This document shows positions 18,011-26,376 of a stretch of DNA of 64,000 nt, in pieces. The notes under the pieces are model-generated. The model made no database searches. It was given only the letters and a program-made list of their open reading frames with translations, and had not been told where the DNA came from. The stretch comes from Falsibacillus albus (GTDB lineage: Bacteria > Bacillota > Bacilli > Bacillales > DSM-25281). Location: NCBI RefSeq assembly GCF_003668575.1, contig NZ_RCVZ01000007.1, positions 148,347 through 212,346 of the forward strand, given 5' to 3'. Position numbers and translations under genes: made by a program. Within the stretch, counting starts at the first letter, position 1. Each line of letters starts with the position of its first letter.

Positions 18011-19423
18011 ATGAAACATGATTTATACAAACCTAAAAGACATTGGAAGGACATTGAATTATGGAAGGATGTAACGGATGAAAAATGGAACGATTGGCTA
18101 TGGCAGTTGACCAACACGATCCGGACGTTGGATGACCTTAAAAAGGTGATAAACCTGACTCCAGAAGAAGAAGAAGGCGTAAAAATTTCCACGAAGACAA
18201 TTCCTTTAAATATCACTCCCTACTATGCATCATTAATGGATCCAGATGATCCCAGATGCCCAATCCGAATGCAGTCAGTTCCTATCTCCAGTGAACTTCA
18301 TAAAACCAAGTATGATTTAGAGGATCCTCTTCACGAGGATGAAGATTCTCCTGTCCCGGGCCTGACACATCGTTATCCAGACCGTGTGCTGTTCTTGGTC
18401 ACCAATCAATGCTCCATGTACTGCCGGTATTGCACTCGGCGAAGATTCTCCGGCCAAATCGGAATGGGGGTCCCCAAAAAACAACTTGATGCTGCGATAA
18501 ATTATATTAGAGAAACGCCTCAAGTCAGGGATGTCCTCATCTCCGGAGGCGATGGCTTATTAATCAATGATCAAATATTGGAGTATGTACTGAAAAATCT
18601 AAGGGAAATCGACCACGTTGAAATTATCCGGATCGGGACGAGGGCCCCGGTCGTATTCCCGCAGAGGATAACGGAAAACCTTTGCAGCATCCTGAAAAAA
18701 TATCACCCGATTTGGTTGAATACCCACTTCAATACTTCCATCGAGATTACAGAAGAATCCAAGAAGGCATGTGAAATGCTGGCCAACTCTGGTGTGCCGG
18801 TTGGAAATCAAGCTGTAATCCTGGCAGGCATTAATGACAGCGTGGCCATCATGAAAAAATTAATGCATGATTTAGTCAAAATCCGTGTCAGACCGTACTA
18901 CATTTATCAATGTGATTTATCGGAAGGGATTGGTCATTTCCGTGCACCAGTCGCTAAGGGGCTGGAGATCATTGAAGGGCTGCGCGGACATACCTCCGGC
19001 TATGCAGTTCCAACCTTTGTAGTGGATGCACCCGGAGGCGGAGGGAAAATCTCATTACAGCCGAATTATCTGCTTTCCCAAAGTGCCGACAAGGTTGTCA
19101 TCCGAAACTTTGAAGGTGTGATCACGACATATCCAGAGCCTGAAAGCTACACTCCAGGAAGGGCAGATGACTATTTTAGAAGTGTGTATCCGACGATGGA
19201 TGAATATTCTTCCAACACAGGAATTGCCGGCTTGATGAACGATACGGCAATGAATTTGGTTCCAGATGGAATTAATCGGATCAATCGAAGGAATGCATAC
19301 AAAGAAAATCCGGACCATGCCTCGTTGAAGGACTTTAGGGATAAGCGAGATCAATTGAAGGAAAAAAAATATCAAGCACAGCTCTCAAAATCCAGCCAAA
19401 AGGAACAGGCGCAAAATGAGTAA
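18011..19423 (+). CDS. kamA: Lysine 2,3-aminomutase
   Basis: This 470-residue radical-SAM/PLP enzyme converts L-lysine to beta-lysine. The iron-sulfur cluster motif CSMYCRYC is near residue 134 and ISGGDGLL near 179. The PLP Lys region and the zinc-site Cys residues of the family lie in the second half, and the tail is hydrophilic. Length equals that of the B. subtilis enzyme. ATG 18011 is preceded by GGAGGG at good spacing; TTG 18005 lies inside that spacer. The promoter is of sigma-54 type. It is cotranscribed with yokU (8-base overlap) and probably yozE. Confidence 0.95.
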   Translation: MKHDLYKPKRHWKDIELWKDVTDEKWNDWLWQLTNTIRTLDDLKKVINLTPEEEEGVKISTKTIPLNITPYYASLMDPDDPRCPIRMQSVPISSELHKTKYDLEDPLHEDEDSPVPGLTHRYPDRVLFLVTNQCSMYCRYCTRRRFSGQIGMGVPKKQLDAAINYIRETPQVRDVLISGGDGLLINDQILEYVLKNLREIDHVEIIRIGTRAPVVFPQRITENLCSILKKYHPIWLNTHFNTSIEITEESKKACEMLANSGVPVGNQAVILAGINDSVAIMKKLMHDLVKIRVRPYYIYQCDLSEGIGHFRAPVAKGLEIIEGLRGHTSGYAVPTFVVDAPGGGGKISLQPNYLLSQSADKVVIRNFEGVITTYPEPESYTPGRADDYFRSVYPTMDEYSSNTGIAGLMNDTAMNLVPDGINRINRRNAYKENPDHASLKDFRDKRDQLKEKKYQAQLSKSSQKEQAQNE

Positions 19424-19709
19424 GCCAGAAAAGAATAGATGCGATTGGTGCGGAGGTGATTCCGTTTCCATTGAAAAAAAGTCGGTTTATTGGGAACTTC
19501 CAGAGGGTACGAGAGCAATTGAAATTACAGGAACCCCCACTGTTTGCTGTACTTCCTGCAGCATGGAATATCAAAAGGAAACAATGGTAAAGGAAATAGA
19601 GGATCAGCTGTTCTTGATCGATCGGACGAAATTAGCGTCTGTCTTAACTTTTGAGGATCTTATGAGCATGCCTAGGCTATTGAAAAGAAATTATTTTGAC
19701 TTTTCATGA
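19416..19709 (+). CDS. yokU: YokU family zinc-ribbon-like protein
   Basis: This 97-residue protein has CDWCGG near residue 9 and CCTSC near 46, a split pair of cysteine knuckles that probably binds zinc, followed by a helical tail. The family is found next to kamA in Bacillus. It overlaps the kamA stop. Function is unknown; a regulatory or chaperone role for KamA is possible but unsupported. Confidence 0.85.
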   Translation: MSKPEKNRCDWCGGDSVSIEKKSVYWELPEGTRAIEITGTPTVCCTSCSMEYQKETMVKEIEDQLFLIDRTKLASVLTFEDLMSMPRLLKRNYFDFS

Positions 19710-19789
19710 TGTCTGCCTTTACGGATGACCGTTCATCAGGTATAGTTTACTATAAATTATCGGACTTTATATTAGGCAGGCGTTCTAAC

Positions 19790-20017
19790 ATGAATAAATC
19801 CTTTTATCATTTCTTATTAAAATACAGGCATCCTGAGCCAAAGGATTCGATTTCAAAATTTGCAAATGATGCGTATGATGATCATGGGTTTCCAAAAAAT
19901 TCAGATGATTATCATGAACTGAGCTCTTATCTCGAATTGAATGGGCAGTATCTGGAGTCCATGGCCATTTTTGACGACGCATGGGATGATTACTTGATTT
20001 CAGAAAATAAAAAATAA
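19790..20017 (+). CDS. yozE: YozE family protein
   Basis: This 75-residue protein starts MNKSFYHFLLKYRHPEPKD and is an all-helical YozE_SAM_like-fold protein of unknown role. The in-frame ATG at 19706 lacks a ribosome binding site; ATG 19790 matches the family start and has AGGCAGG upstream. It is the third gene of the kamA transcript, which ends at the hairpin that follows. Confidence 0.85.
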   Translation: MNKSFYHFLLKYRHPEPKDSISKFANDAYDDHGFPKNSDDYHELSSYLELNGQYLESMAIFDDAWDDYLISENKK

Positions 20018-20019
20018 CG

Positions 20020-20078
20020 TACCCCGCAGCCTCTCAATCGATTCATTTCTGTTGAAAAGGCTGAGGGGTATTTCTTTT
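20020..20078 (+). terminator. Terminator after kamA-yokU-yozE
   Basis: TACCCCGCAGCCT and AGGCTGAGGGGTA flank a large loop and are followed by TTTCTTTT. Confidence 0.75.
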
Positions 20079-20188
20079 ACTTCCATGTAATTTTGTAAAA
20101 ATCAGCTATTCAAGTAAGCGTTCGATTCATTCTTGCATATACTAATAAAAATATCTTTATGTAGGTACCATAAAGGGGACGGGAGGAA

Positions 20189-20839
20189 ATGGATAAGAGT
20201 CAGACACCTAAGTTTCAAATTGGGGATACCATCGTGGTCACATTATATGGAACTGTAGGCAAGGTAACCAATATTAAAGAGTTGGATGATCAATTTTTAT
20301 ATGAAGTAAATTATAATGAAGGTTTATTTACAGAGCAAAGCCTCATTTTATTATCAGACTACGAAGGAAGCCTTGTGGATTCAGAACAGATTGATATTGA
20401 GTATAAATTCTTTTTTGGAGATTTGGTTCAAGTTAAAGGCTATGGAAATGATTTATTTAAAGTTGTTGGATTCAGGACAGAAATCTGGAGGTACAAGGAA
20501 GATGCCTGGGAAGATATTATCTATGAATTGACCAGGCTGATTGATGGGGAATGGCTGGAAGCAGATGAAGATGAACTCATTTTGATTGCGGATTCCGAGC
20601 ATGCAGAAACGGTGGTTAAAAAGTATGGGTGGGTGTACCCACAAAAGAAGACAAAACTACTTCCGCAGCCAGCCAATAAGCATCAGGATAATGTTGATCG
20701 ATTGTTAGATACATTTAATGATTATCAAATCTTATATGCCATGTTTTCTGATCCCATTTATAAGAAGAAGCAGAAAAACATCTTGCAGCAATTGATGAAT
20801 CTTTCCAAAATCCTCAATGAAGAGAAAGAAAAACACTGA
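20189..20839 (+). CDS. yodN: YodN-like protein
   Basis: This 216-residue soluble protein is acidic and beta-rich in its first 150 residues, with two SH3-like repeats beginning FQIGDTIVV and FFFGDLVQV, then a helical tail. No enzyme motif is visible. The name rests on size and on the yodL-yozD-yodN-yozE-yokU-kamA synteny of B. subtilis. RBS is GACGGGAGG. Function is unknown. Confidence 0.7.
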   Translation: MDKSQTPKFQIGDTIVVTLYGTVGKVTNIKELDDQFLYEVNYNEGLFTEQSLILLSDYEGSLVDSEQIDIEYKFFFGDLVQVKGYGNDLFKVVGFRTEIWRYKEDAWEDIIYELTRLIDGEWLEADEDELILIADSEHAETVVKKYGWVYPQKKTKLLPQPANKHQDNVDRLLDTFNDYQILYAMFSDPIYKKKQKNILQQLMNLSKILNEEKEKH

Positions 20840-20972
20840 AAAAGTAAAAGAAAATGGGGATCGCCAGGAAAACAAAAGACTTAAACAGATAGGATGAAAA
20901 TTTTTCAAAGGATTTAATGACCATGCCATTTGGGTTATCGATATCCATGATTAGTCGAGAGAAAGTTTTCAT
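20814..20972 (-). CDS. Small single-pass membrane protein, unrecognised
   Basis: This 52-residue protein starts MKTFSRLIMDIDNPNG and ends in a hydrophobic helix (FVFLAIPIFFYFFSVFL). It has a strong TGGAGG ribosome binding site. It is convergent with yodN and overlaps its last codons by 26 bases. I do not recognise the family. The clear ribosome binding site and membrane helix argue that it is real. Confidence 0.5.
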   Translation of the reverse strand: MKTFSRLIMDIDNPNGMVIKSFEKFSSYLFKSFVFLAIPIFFYFFSVFLSLH

Positions 20973-21115
20973 TTGTTTTCCTCCATTTAATAAGTTTGAT
21001 ACATCATATGCTTGTCCACCATATAAATGACTGTTTTTTTTGCATAACCATGGAAGCTTGAACATACATTTTATAGAAACTTGTCAATTTTCATGTTAGA
21101 AAAATAGGGGGCGAT

Positions 21116-21295
21116 ATGATGCGTGAAATAGAGGTATATATTGATACAGAAGAAATTGCCGAATTCTTTTTGCAGCAATTGATCAAGAGAGGCTATGTAC
21201 CTACAGAGGAAGAATTAGAGGAAATCGCAGATATTACCTTCGATTATTTGATTGAGAAGTGCATAATTGATGAAGAGGATGAAGAAATGGATTGA
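21116..21295 (+). CDS. yozD: YozD family protein
   Basis: This 59-residue acidic protein reads MMREIEVYIDTEEIAEFF then LIKRGYVPTEEELEEIAD, a close fit to the small YozD family of Bacillus. The start is a double ATG (21116 or 21119) with TAGGGGGCGAT upstream. A terminator follows at once. Function is unknown; it lies in the conserved yodL-yozD-yodN order, inverted relative to neighbours as in B. subtilis. Confidence 0.8.
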   Translation: MMREIEVYIDTEEIAEFFLQQLIKRGYVPTEEELEEIADITFDYLIEKCIIDEEDEEMD

Positions 21296-21306
21296 TAGAT
21301 GTTTGG

Positions 21307-21345
21307 AAAAGAGGTGGAATCCTTCAATAGGGCCGCCTCTTTTTA
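21307..21345 (+). terminator. Terminator after yozD
   Basis: AAAAGAGG and CCTCTTTTT enclose a partly paired interior, with a T-tract. Confidence 0.75.
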
Positions 21346-21481
21346 CATGTATAGAGATAATCCCACGTTGGGCGACTCAAGGGCAATCGACAAAAATAGT
21401 GATTATATGACGAAGGAATCGACAAAAGTAAATTTGAATATTACATATATGGACAAATCTTTTTATCGGAGGTGAACGTGA

Positions 21482-21802
21482 ATGGCGTTGTTGGAAAAAT
21501 GGAAAACAACTAAAATGCTTGAAAGAAAAATGGATATGACCATTTTTCAAACGCCTAGATACGGGGAAGAAAAAGGGTATCAACAAGTTTTTCGGCTGAC
21601 ACTTTCAGGCAAAACACATGAAGAAGCGTTGGAAAAGCTGTTTAAGACATTCAATGTACCTGATTTGATGCCATCCAATTATGAAGGAAGATTTGTTGCG
21701 ACAGGGGATATTGTCTTTATCGATGAAGATAGAAGAGGGCATTACTATTATCAATTAAAGTCGGGCGGATGGGTACCGATCAATCGCGTACATGTAAGGT
21801 GA
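21482..21802 (+). CDS. yodL: YodL-like protein
   Basis: This 106-residue soluble protein has conserved blocks DMTIFQTPRYGEEKGYQQVFRLT (given here as the span of residues about 19-41) and FVATGDIVFIDE, ending in a GGWVPINRVHVR-type tail. It matches B. subtilis YodL, which was reported to interfere with the MreB cytoskeleton when overproduced. RBS is CGGAGGTGA. The transcript ends in the hairpin at 21811. Confidence 0.8.
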   Translation: MALLEKWKTTKMLERKMDMTIFQTPRYGEEKGYQQVFRLTLSGKTHEEALEKLFKTFNVPDLMPSNYEGRFVATGDIVFIDEDRRGHYYYQLKSGGWVPINRVHVR

Positions 21803-21810
21803 AATTAATT

Positions 21811-21856
21811 AAAGAGGCTGGCCCAATCATCTGACAATGAAAGGGCCGCCTCTTTT
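21811..21856 (+). terminator. Terminator after yodL
   Basis: AAAGAGGCTGGCCC and GGGCCGCCTCTTT flank a short loop, then TTTT. It also separates yodL from the minus-strand peptide genes. Confidence 0.8.
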
Positions 21857-21862
21857 GCCATT

Positions 21863-22006
21863 CTATAAATTGTTCCCAGGTCCATTTTTTCTTTTAAGTG
21901 ATGTGTTCTCTTTAGCATGGGCCTCATGTTCGGCGACGATTTGTTCTGATGGAATATGATTGTTCTTTTTCGGTGCATTGACCCGGTTTCTATGCTTTTT
22001 TCCCAT
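21863..22006 (-). CDS. Small basic hydrophilic peptide, candidate spore protein
   Basis: This 47-residue peptide starts MGKKHRNRVNAPKKNNHIP and is rich in Lys, Asn and His, without a hydrophobic core. RBS is TAGGGGGTCATCAT. Composition resembles minor small acid-soluble spore proteins, but I cannot match it to a named one. It lies 12 bases downstream of a second peptide gene on the same strand. Confidence 0.6.
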   Translation of the reverse strand: MGKKHRNRVNAPKKNNHIPSEQIVAEHEAHAKENTSLKRKNGPGNNL

Positions 22007-22018
22007 TATGATGACCCC

Positions 22019-22138
22019 CTATCTTTTTTCTCGATCACTCTTCGAAGAATTGGGTTTTGTCTTTTGCTTTGTTGATGGATTTGTTTCATTGGCGTGCTGA
22101 ACAGCCTGTTCTAACTTTTTGCTCATGTTTTTTGCCAT
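22019..22138 (-). CDS. Small charged peptide, unrecognised
   Basis: This 39-residue peptide starts MAKNMSKKLEQAVQHANE, with a Ser/Lys-rich tail. It has a strong AAGGAGAG ribosome binding site. Together with the following 47-residue gene it forms a two-gene unit divergent from deoD. The disordered, basic composition suits a spore-core protein, but this is not shown. Confidence 0.55.
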   Translation of the reverse strand: MAKNMSKKLEQAVQHANETNPSTKQKTKPNSSKSDREKR

Positions 22139-22294
22139 AGTTTACTCTCCTTGCTTTGAAAATGTTTGAATGGGCATTTCTATTTTATCGTGCCCGTATC
22201 TGCTTTTTGCTACTCATGCTCCATAGGACATTGCATCTATTCTTAAAAAGGCTTACAATAGTCGTGCTGAAATAATTCAGAGGAGGAAATAGAA

Positions 22295-23002
22295 ATGAGT
22301 ATACATATTGGTGCAAAAGAAAATGAAATTGCAGAAACGGTCCTATTGCCAGGTGACCCACTGCGTGCAAAATATATTGCAGAAAATTTCCTGGAAGATG
22401 CGGTTTGCTATAATGAAGTTCGAAACATGTTCGGATATACAGGCACATACAAAGGCCACCGAATTTCCGTTCAAGGCACGGGGATGGGAGTCCCTTCCAT
22501 TTCTATATATATCAATGAACTGATGCAAAGCTATAATGTCCAAAACCTGATCCGTGTAGGGACATGCGGAGCCATTCAAAAAGATGTTAAAGTAAGGGAT
22601 GTCATCCTTGCCATGACATCCTCGACAGATTCCCAAATGAATAGGCTAACATTTAACGGAATTGACTATTCCCCAACAGCAAACTTCGATTTATTGAAGC
22701 GGGCTTACGATGCGGGGATAGAAAAGGGATTAAACCTAAAAGTAGGGAATGTATTTACAGCAGATATGTTCTACAACGATAATGCAGAACATGAAAAATG
22801 GGCGCAATATGGAATCCTGGCACTCGAAATGGAAACTTCCGCCCTTTATACTTTGGCTGCAAAGTATGGAAGAAATGCACTTTCCGTTTTGACTGTAAGC
22901 GACCACATCCTAACTGGTGAAGAAACCTCCGCAGAGGAACGCCAAACAACTTTCAATGATATGATTGAAGTCGCATTGGAAGCAGCGATCAAAAATAAAT
23001 AA
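22295..23002 (+). CDS. deoD: Purine nucleoside phosphorylase DeoD
   Basis: This 235-residue hexameric, bacterial-type purine nucleoside phosphorylase acts in purine salvage. It shows [13 protein letters not shown] near residue 18, GTGMGVPS near 62, RVGTCGAI near 87, EMETSALY near 179 and the catalytic SDHILTGE near 202. RBS is GAGGAGG. It is monocistronic, with a terminator downstream. Confidence 0.96.
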   Translation: MSIHIGAKENEIAETVLLPGDPLRAKYIAENFLEDAVCYNEVRNMFGYTGTYKGHRISVQGTGMGVPSISIYINELMQSYNVQNLIRVGTCGAIQKDVKVRDVILAMTSSTDSQMNRLTFNGIDYSPTANFDLLKRAYDAGIEKGLNLKVGNVFTADMFYNDNAEHEKWAQYGILALEMETSALYTLAAKYGRNALSVLTVSDHILTGEETSAEERQTTFNDMIEVALEAAIKNK

Positions 23003-23008
23003 ATCATC

Positions 23009-23038
23009 AAAGGCTGCCAGATGAGGCAGCCTTTAGTT
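23009..23038 (+). terminator. Terminator after deoD
   Basis: AAAGGCTGCC and GGCAGCCTTT flank a six-base loop. Confidence 0.8.
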
Positions 23039-23159
23039 TGTATGAAAAGGCGGCTCATGGCAGAAATATCGACTAAAATTAAGAACAACGTCAGGCTTTC
23101 ATTTTTTGGACAGCGTGGTATGATGGAAGAGTTGAATATTGAGTAGAAAAGGTGAAATT

Positions 23160-23999
23160 ATGAAACGTTTTTTGATTGTAGCATCAGCAGTTGTCCTATT
23201 GAGCGGGTGCAGCATCCCATTCATTGATAAAATGAAAATTGACGACTCAACAGAGCATAAAGACAGCGCCCCTGCAGAAAATGGGGAGAATCAGAATCAA
23301 TCAAATCAACAGGCGGATGAAAGCAGCGGCGGGCAAAGTAATGGAGAATCCGGCCCTACATTACAAGCCGCTTATTTTAATCAAATCAAGGAAGTTAACG
23401 GGCAAAAAGTCATTCAAAACCCGTCCAATATCTTGGCTTTAGTGAATAAAGAATTTGCACTGCCATCAACCTATGCACCCGCTGATTTAGTAAGGCCTAA
23501 GGTTGCTTTTGCATTTGGTGATCAGGACATTGAAAAAAGCTACATGAGGGAGGAAGCTGCCTCGGCTTTGGAAAAAATGTTCGGCGCTGCAAAGAATGAT
23601 GGAATCATCCTTTATGCCGCTTCAGGTTATCGTTCCTATCAGCGCCAATCTGCTCTTTTACAAGCTGAAATAAAAAATGTCGGGAAAGAAAAAGCGGTAC
23701 AAGCTGTTGCTACTCCCGGTCAAAGTGAACATCAATCCGGATTGGCCATGGATATTACGAGCAAACAGGAAAAATTCCTGCTGACAGAGCATTTTGAGCA
23801 AACGAAGGAAGGGATCTGGCTTCATGATCATGCTCATGAATATGGATTCATCCTTCGATACCCTAAAGGCAAAGAAGGAATAACCGGATACGAATATGAA
23901 CCTTGGCATTTCAGATATGTCGGGGTAAAAGCTGCAAAAGAAATATTTGAGCATGACTGGACGCTTGAAGAATATTTCCAACAAGTGAAGAAAGTATAA
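23160..23999 (+). CDS. yodJ: D-alanyl-D-alanine carboxypeptidase, VanY type lipoprotein
   Basis: This envelope enzyme of about 279 residues trims the terminal D-Ala of peptidoglycan stem peptides. The signal peptide ends in LLSGC (lipobox), followed by a Gln/Asn/Ser-rich linker (about 35-70). The VanY/LD-carboxypeptidase fold contains SGYRSYQRQ, SEHQSGLAMDI (zinc His and Asp) and EPWHFRYVG (zinc His). ATG 23160 has AAAGGTGA upstream; the TTG at 23139 would bury the signal peptide. It follows deoD, as in B. subtilis. Confidence 0.92.
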   Translation: MKRFLIVASAVVLLSGCSIPFIDKMKIDDSTEHKDSAPAENGENQNQSNQQADESSGGQSNGESGPTLQAAYFNQIKEVNGQKVIQNPSNILALVNKEFALPSTYAPADLVRPKVAFAFGDQDIEKSYMREEAASALEKMFGAAKNDGIILYAASGYRSYQRQSALLQAEIKNVGKEKAVQAVATPGQSEHQSGLAMDITSKQEKFLLTEHFEQTKEGIWLHDHAHEYGFILRYPKGKEGITGYEYEPWHFRYVGVKAAKEIFEHDWTLEEYFQQVKKV

Positions 24000-24007
24000 G
24001 AGACATT

Positions 24008-24046
24008 GGGCTGTTCCATATAGTTTTGGAACAGCTTCATTTTTTC
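24008..24046 (+). terminator. Terminator after yodJ
   Basis: GGCTGTTCC and GGAACAGC flank a loop and are followed by TTCATTTTTT. Confidence 0.75.
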
Positions 24047-24102
24047 ATTTCTTAAATGGCTGACTTGTACATAGATATGATATATGGACAAACATTTAGG
24101 AG

Positions 24103-24687
24103 ATGGAGAAGATTCGAAAATTCACTCTTTTAACCATAGGAAGTATATTAATTGCAGTCGGGATCAATGCTTTCTTTGTACCTCATCAATTACTTGATGG
24201 AGGGATGATTGGCATTGGCCTCATCATTCATTATATATTTCATATCCAGCCGGGGCTGTCGGTCATTGTTTTAAGTATTCCATTGTACATTATAGCTTGG
24301 TTTTCGTTTCGGCCATTATTTTTCAATAGCCTTCATGGCATGCTGCTATCATCTTTTTTGATAGATTTTTTTTATCCGATCTCGTTTTGGGTCAAATTAC
24401 CGATTATCTTCAGCTCAATATTGGGAGGCATTTTCGTTGGATTAGGCATCGGCCTTCTCCTGCGTGCCGAGGCTGCATCGGGCGGAATCGATCTATTGGC
24501 GCAAATGGTGGGCAAGACAAAGGGTTGGAATGTGGGGATCATTATATTTGCTTTGGATTCCCTGATCATCATCACAGGTGCATTGGTCATCGGAAAGGAT
24601 GCATTTTTATTTTCGCTCCTGGCGATAACGACAATCGGCTTTTTTACATCGGTTTTGTCTCTAAAAGAGGGGACGGGACATTCATGA
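24103..24687 (+). CDS. Short YitT family membrane protein
   Basis: This 194-residue protein has five predicted membrane helices. It carries the YitT/DUF161 hallmarks GINAFFVPHQLLDGGMIGIG near the N-terminus and RAEAASGGIDLLAQ near residue 122. Most YitT proteins are about 280 residues and end in a cytoplasmic DUF2179 domain; that domain is absent here. The start is awkward: an in-frame stop lies six bases before ATG 24103, so the TTAGGAG sequence abuts the start with almost no spacer, which predicts weak translation. Function is unknown. Confidence 0.78.
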   Translation: MEKIRKFTLLTIGSILIAVGINAFFVPHQLLDGGMIGIGLIIHYIFHIQPGLSVIVLSIPLYIIAWFSFRPLFFNSLHGMLLSSFLIDFFYPISFWVKLPIIFSSILGGIFVGLGIGLLLRAEAASGGIDLLAQMVGKTKGWNVGIIIFALDSLIIITGALVIGKDAFLFSLLAITTIGFFTSVLSLKEGTGHS

Positions 24688-24849
24688 CTTTTTTATTCAG
24701 TCAAGAACTGTTAAAATTGAGTGGTTGAGGGCAATCGGAATAGATAAAGTGTTCAAAATATATAAAACGTGCTATTCTATACAAAACGATGGTTGCTGAT
24801 ATAACAAGTGATTACAGCATTGTACATAGGAACGAAAGTGGTGAAAGTC

Positions 24850-26316
24850 TTGGAAAATGAAAAAAATGAGGTTGAATCAAAACATGAGGGAAACTCTGGA
24901 TTCATCAAAATGAGAAAATTCTCGTTTGTCATGCTGATGTTCTTTCTTGTCTTTGCGACAGCGGGAATCACAACATTTGCATTGGCATTCGGCGATGAAA
25001 AGGCAGTGAATGTGGGAGTTCCCGAACGTCCGGAGTTTAAAAAGCTCTACGACACATATGATGAACTAAAGAAAAAGTACTATAAAGACTTAGATCAGGA
25101 CAAGCTTGTCAATGGTGCAATCAATGGGATGATCGAATCTTTGGACGATCCATATTCCGATTATATGACCCAGGATGAAGCCAATAAGTTTCATGAAAGC
25201 ATTTCTTCGTCCTTTCAAGGGATAGGTGCTGAAATCCAGGAAAAGAACGGAAACATTACAGTGGTATCTCCAATCAAAGGCTCTCCTGCTGAAAAAGCCG
25301 GGATCAAGCCGAATGATGTGATCCTAAAGGTTGACGGCAAAAGCATCCATGGAATGAGCGCAACCGATGCGGTGATGTTGATCCGCGGGAAAAAGGGCAC
25401 GGATGTCACTTTGACGATTCAAAGACCGGGGACAGAAGATACGACGGATATAAAAATTACGAGAGACAATATTCCAATCAATACTGTCCATGCTGAAATG
25501 ATGGACAATAAGGTTGCCAAGATCCAGGTTACCAGTTTCTCCGAAAACACCTATAAAGAATTTGTAGATGCCATCAATGAAATGGAAAAGCAAGGAATGA
25601 AAGGAATGGTCATCGACTTAAGGCAAAATCCAGGCGGTCTGTTGGATCAAGCGATCAAGATGTCCAATCTATTTGTTCCAGAAGGTAAATTGATTGTTCA
25701 AGTAGAGTACAAAAGCGGTAAACGCGATAAATATACGGCAGAAAAAGGAAAGAAAATTGATGTGCCGGTTTCCGTGCTGATTGATGGGGGCAGTGCAAGT
25801 GCATCCGAAATTTTCTCCTCGGCATTAAGTCAATCTGCCAATATCCCATTAGTCGGTGAAAAATCATTTGGAAAAGGCACCGTCCAATCTGCAGCGGATT
25901 TCCCTGATGGTTCCAACCTTAAGTTTACAGAGGCTAAATGGTTGACGCCGAATGGGGACTGGATCCATAAAAAGGGCATTGTCCCTGATTACCAAGTCAA
26001 GCTGCCAAGCTATGCCGACCTGCCATATCTGAATCCTGATAAGGAACTGAAAAAAGACATGGTGTCCAGTGACGTTAAGGCGGCTGAAGAAATGCTGCAG
26101 GCAGTGGGGCTTAAACCAGGAAAAGTGGATGGTTATTATGACGATAATACCGCTGCCGCAGTTAAGCAGCTTCAAAAAGCGGATAAACTTGAAGTAACTG
26201 GTATCCTCAAGGGTGATACAACCCTGGATCTTATGGATAAAGTACGGGAGAAGCTCATAAATAACGATACCCAAGTGAAAAAAGCTGTAGAAGTCTTACA
26301 AGAAAAACTCAAGTGA
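24850..26316 (+). CDS. ctpA: C-terminal processing serine protease CtpA (S41)
   Basis: This membrane-anchored, extracytoplasmic protease has about 488 residues. The N-terminal anchor is about 24-46, followed by a PDZ domain with GIGAEIQ and SPAEKAGIKPND (about 120-200). The S41 core has RQNPGGLLDQA, the catalytic Ser in GGSASASEIFS and the catalytic Lys in KSFGKGTVQ. A C-terminal peptidoglycan-binding domain is at about 400-470. TTG 24850 has GTGGTGAAA before it and is preferred to GTG 24808. Synteny with yodH and yodJ supports the name. Confidence 0.92.
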   Translation: MENEKNEVESKHEGNSGFIKMRKFSFVMLMFFLVFATAGITTFALAFGDEKAVNVGVPERPEFKKLYDTYDELKKKYYKDLDQDKLVNGAINGMIESLDDPYSDYMTQDEANKFHESISSSFQGIGAEIQEKNGNITVVSPIKGSPAEKAGIKPNDVILKVDGKSIHGMSATDAVMLIRGKKGTDVTLTIQRPGTEDTTDIKITRDNIPINTVHAEMMDNKVAKIQVTSFSENTYKEFVDAINEMEKQGMKGMVIDLRQNPGGLLDQAIKMSNLFVPEGKLIVQVEYKSGKRDKYTAEKGKKIDVPVSVLIDGGSASASEIFSSALSQSANIPLVGEKSFGKGTVQSAADFPDGSNLKFTEAKWLTPNGDWIHKKGIVPDYQVKLPSYADLPYLNPDKELKKDMVSSDVKAAEEMLQAVGLKPGKVDGYYDDNTAAAVKQLQKADKLEVTGILKGDTTLDLMDKVREKLINNDTQVKKAVEVLQEKLK

Positions 26317-26325
26317 AAATAATGA

Positions 26326-26376
26326 GGCTGTCTCGAATGGGCATGATAAATGACCCTATTCGAGACAGCTTTTTCA
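26326..26376 (+). terminator. Terminator between ctpA and yodH
   Basis: GCTGTCTCGAATGGG and CCTATTCGAGACAGC form a long stem with TTTTT after it. The genes converge, so it probably serves both. Confidence 0.85.
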
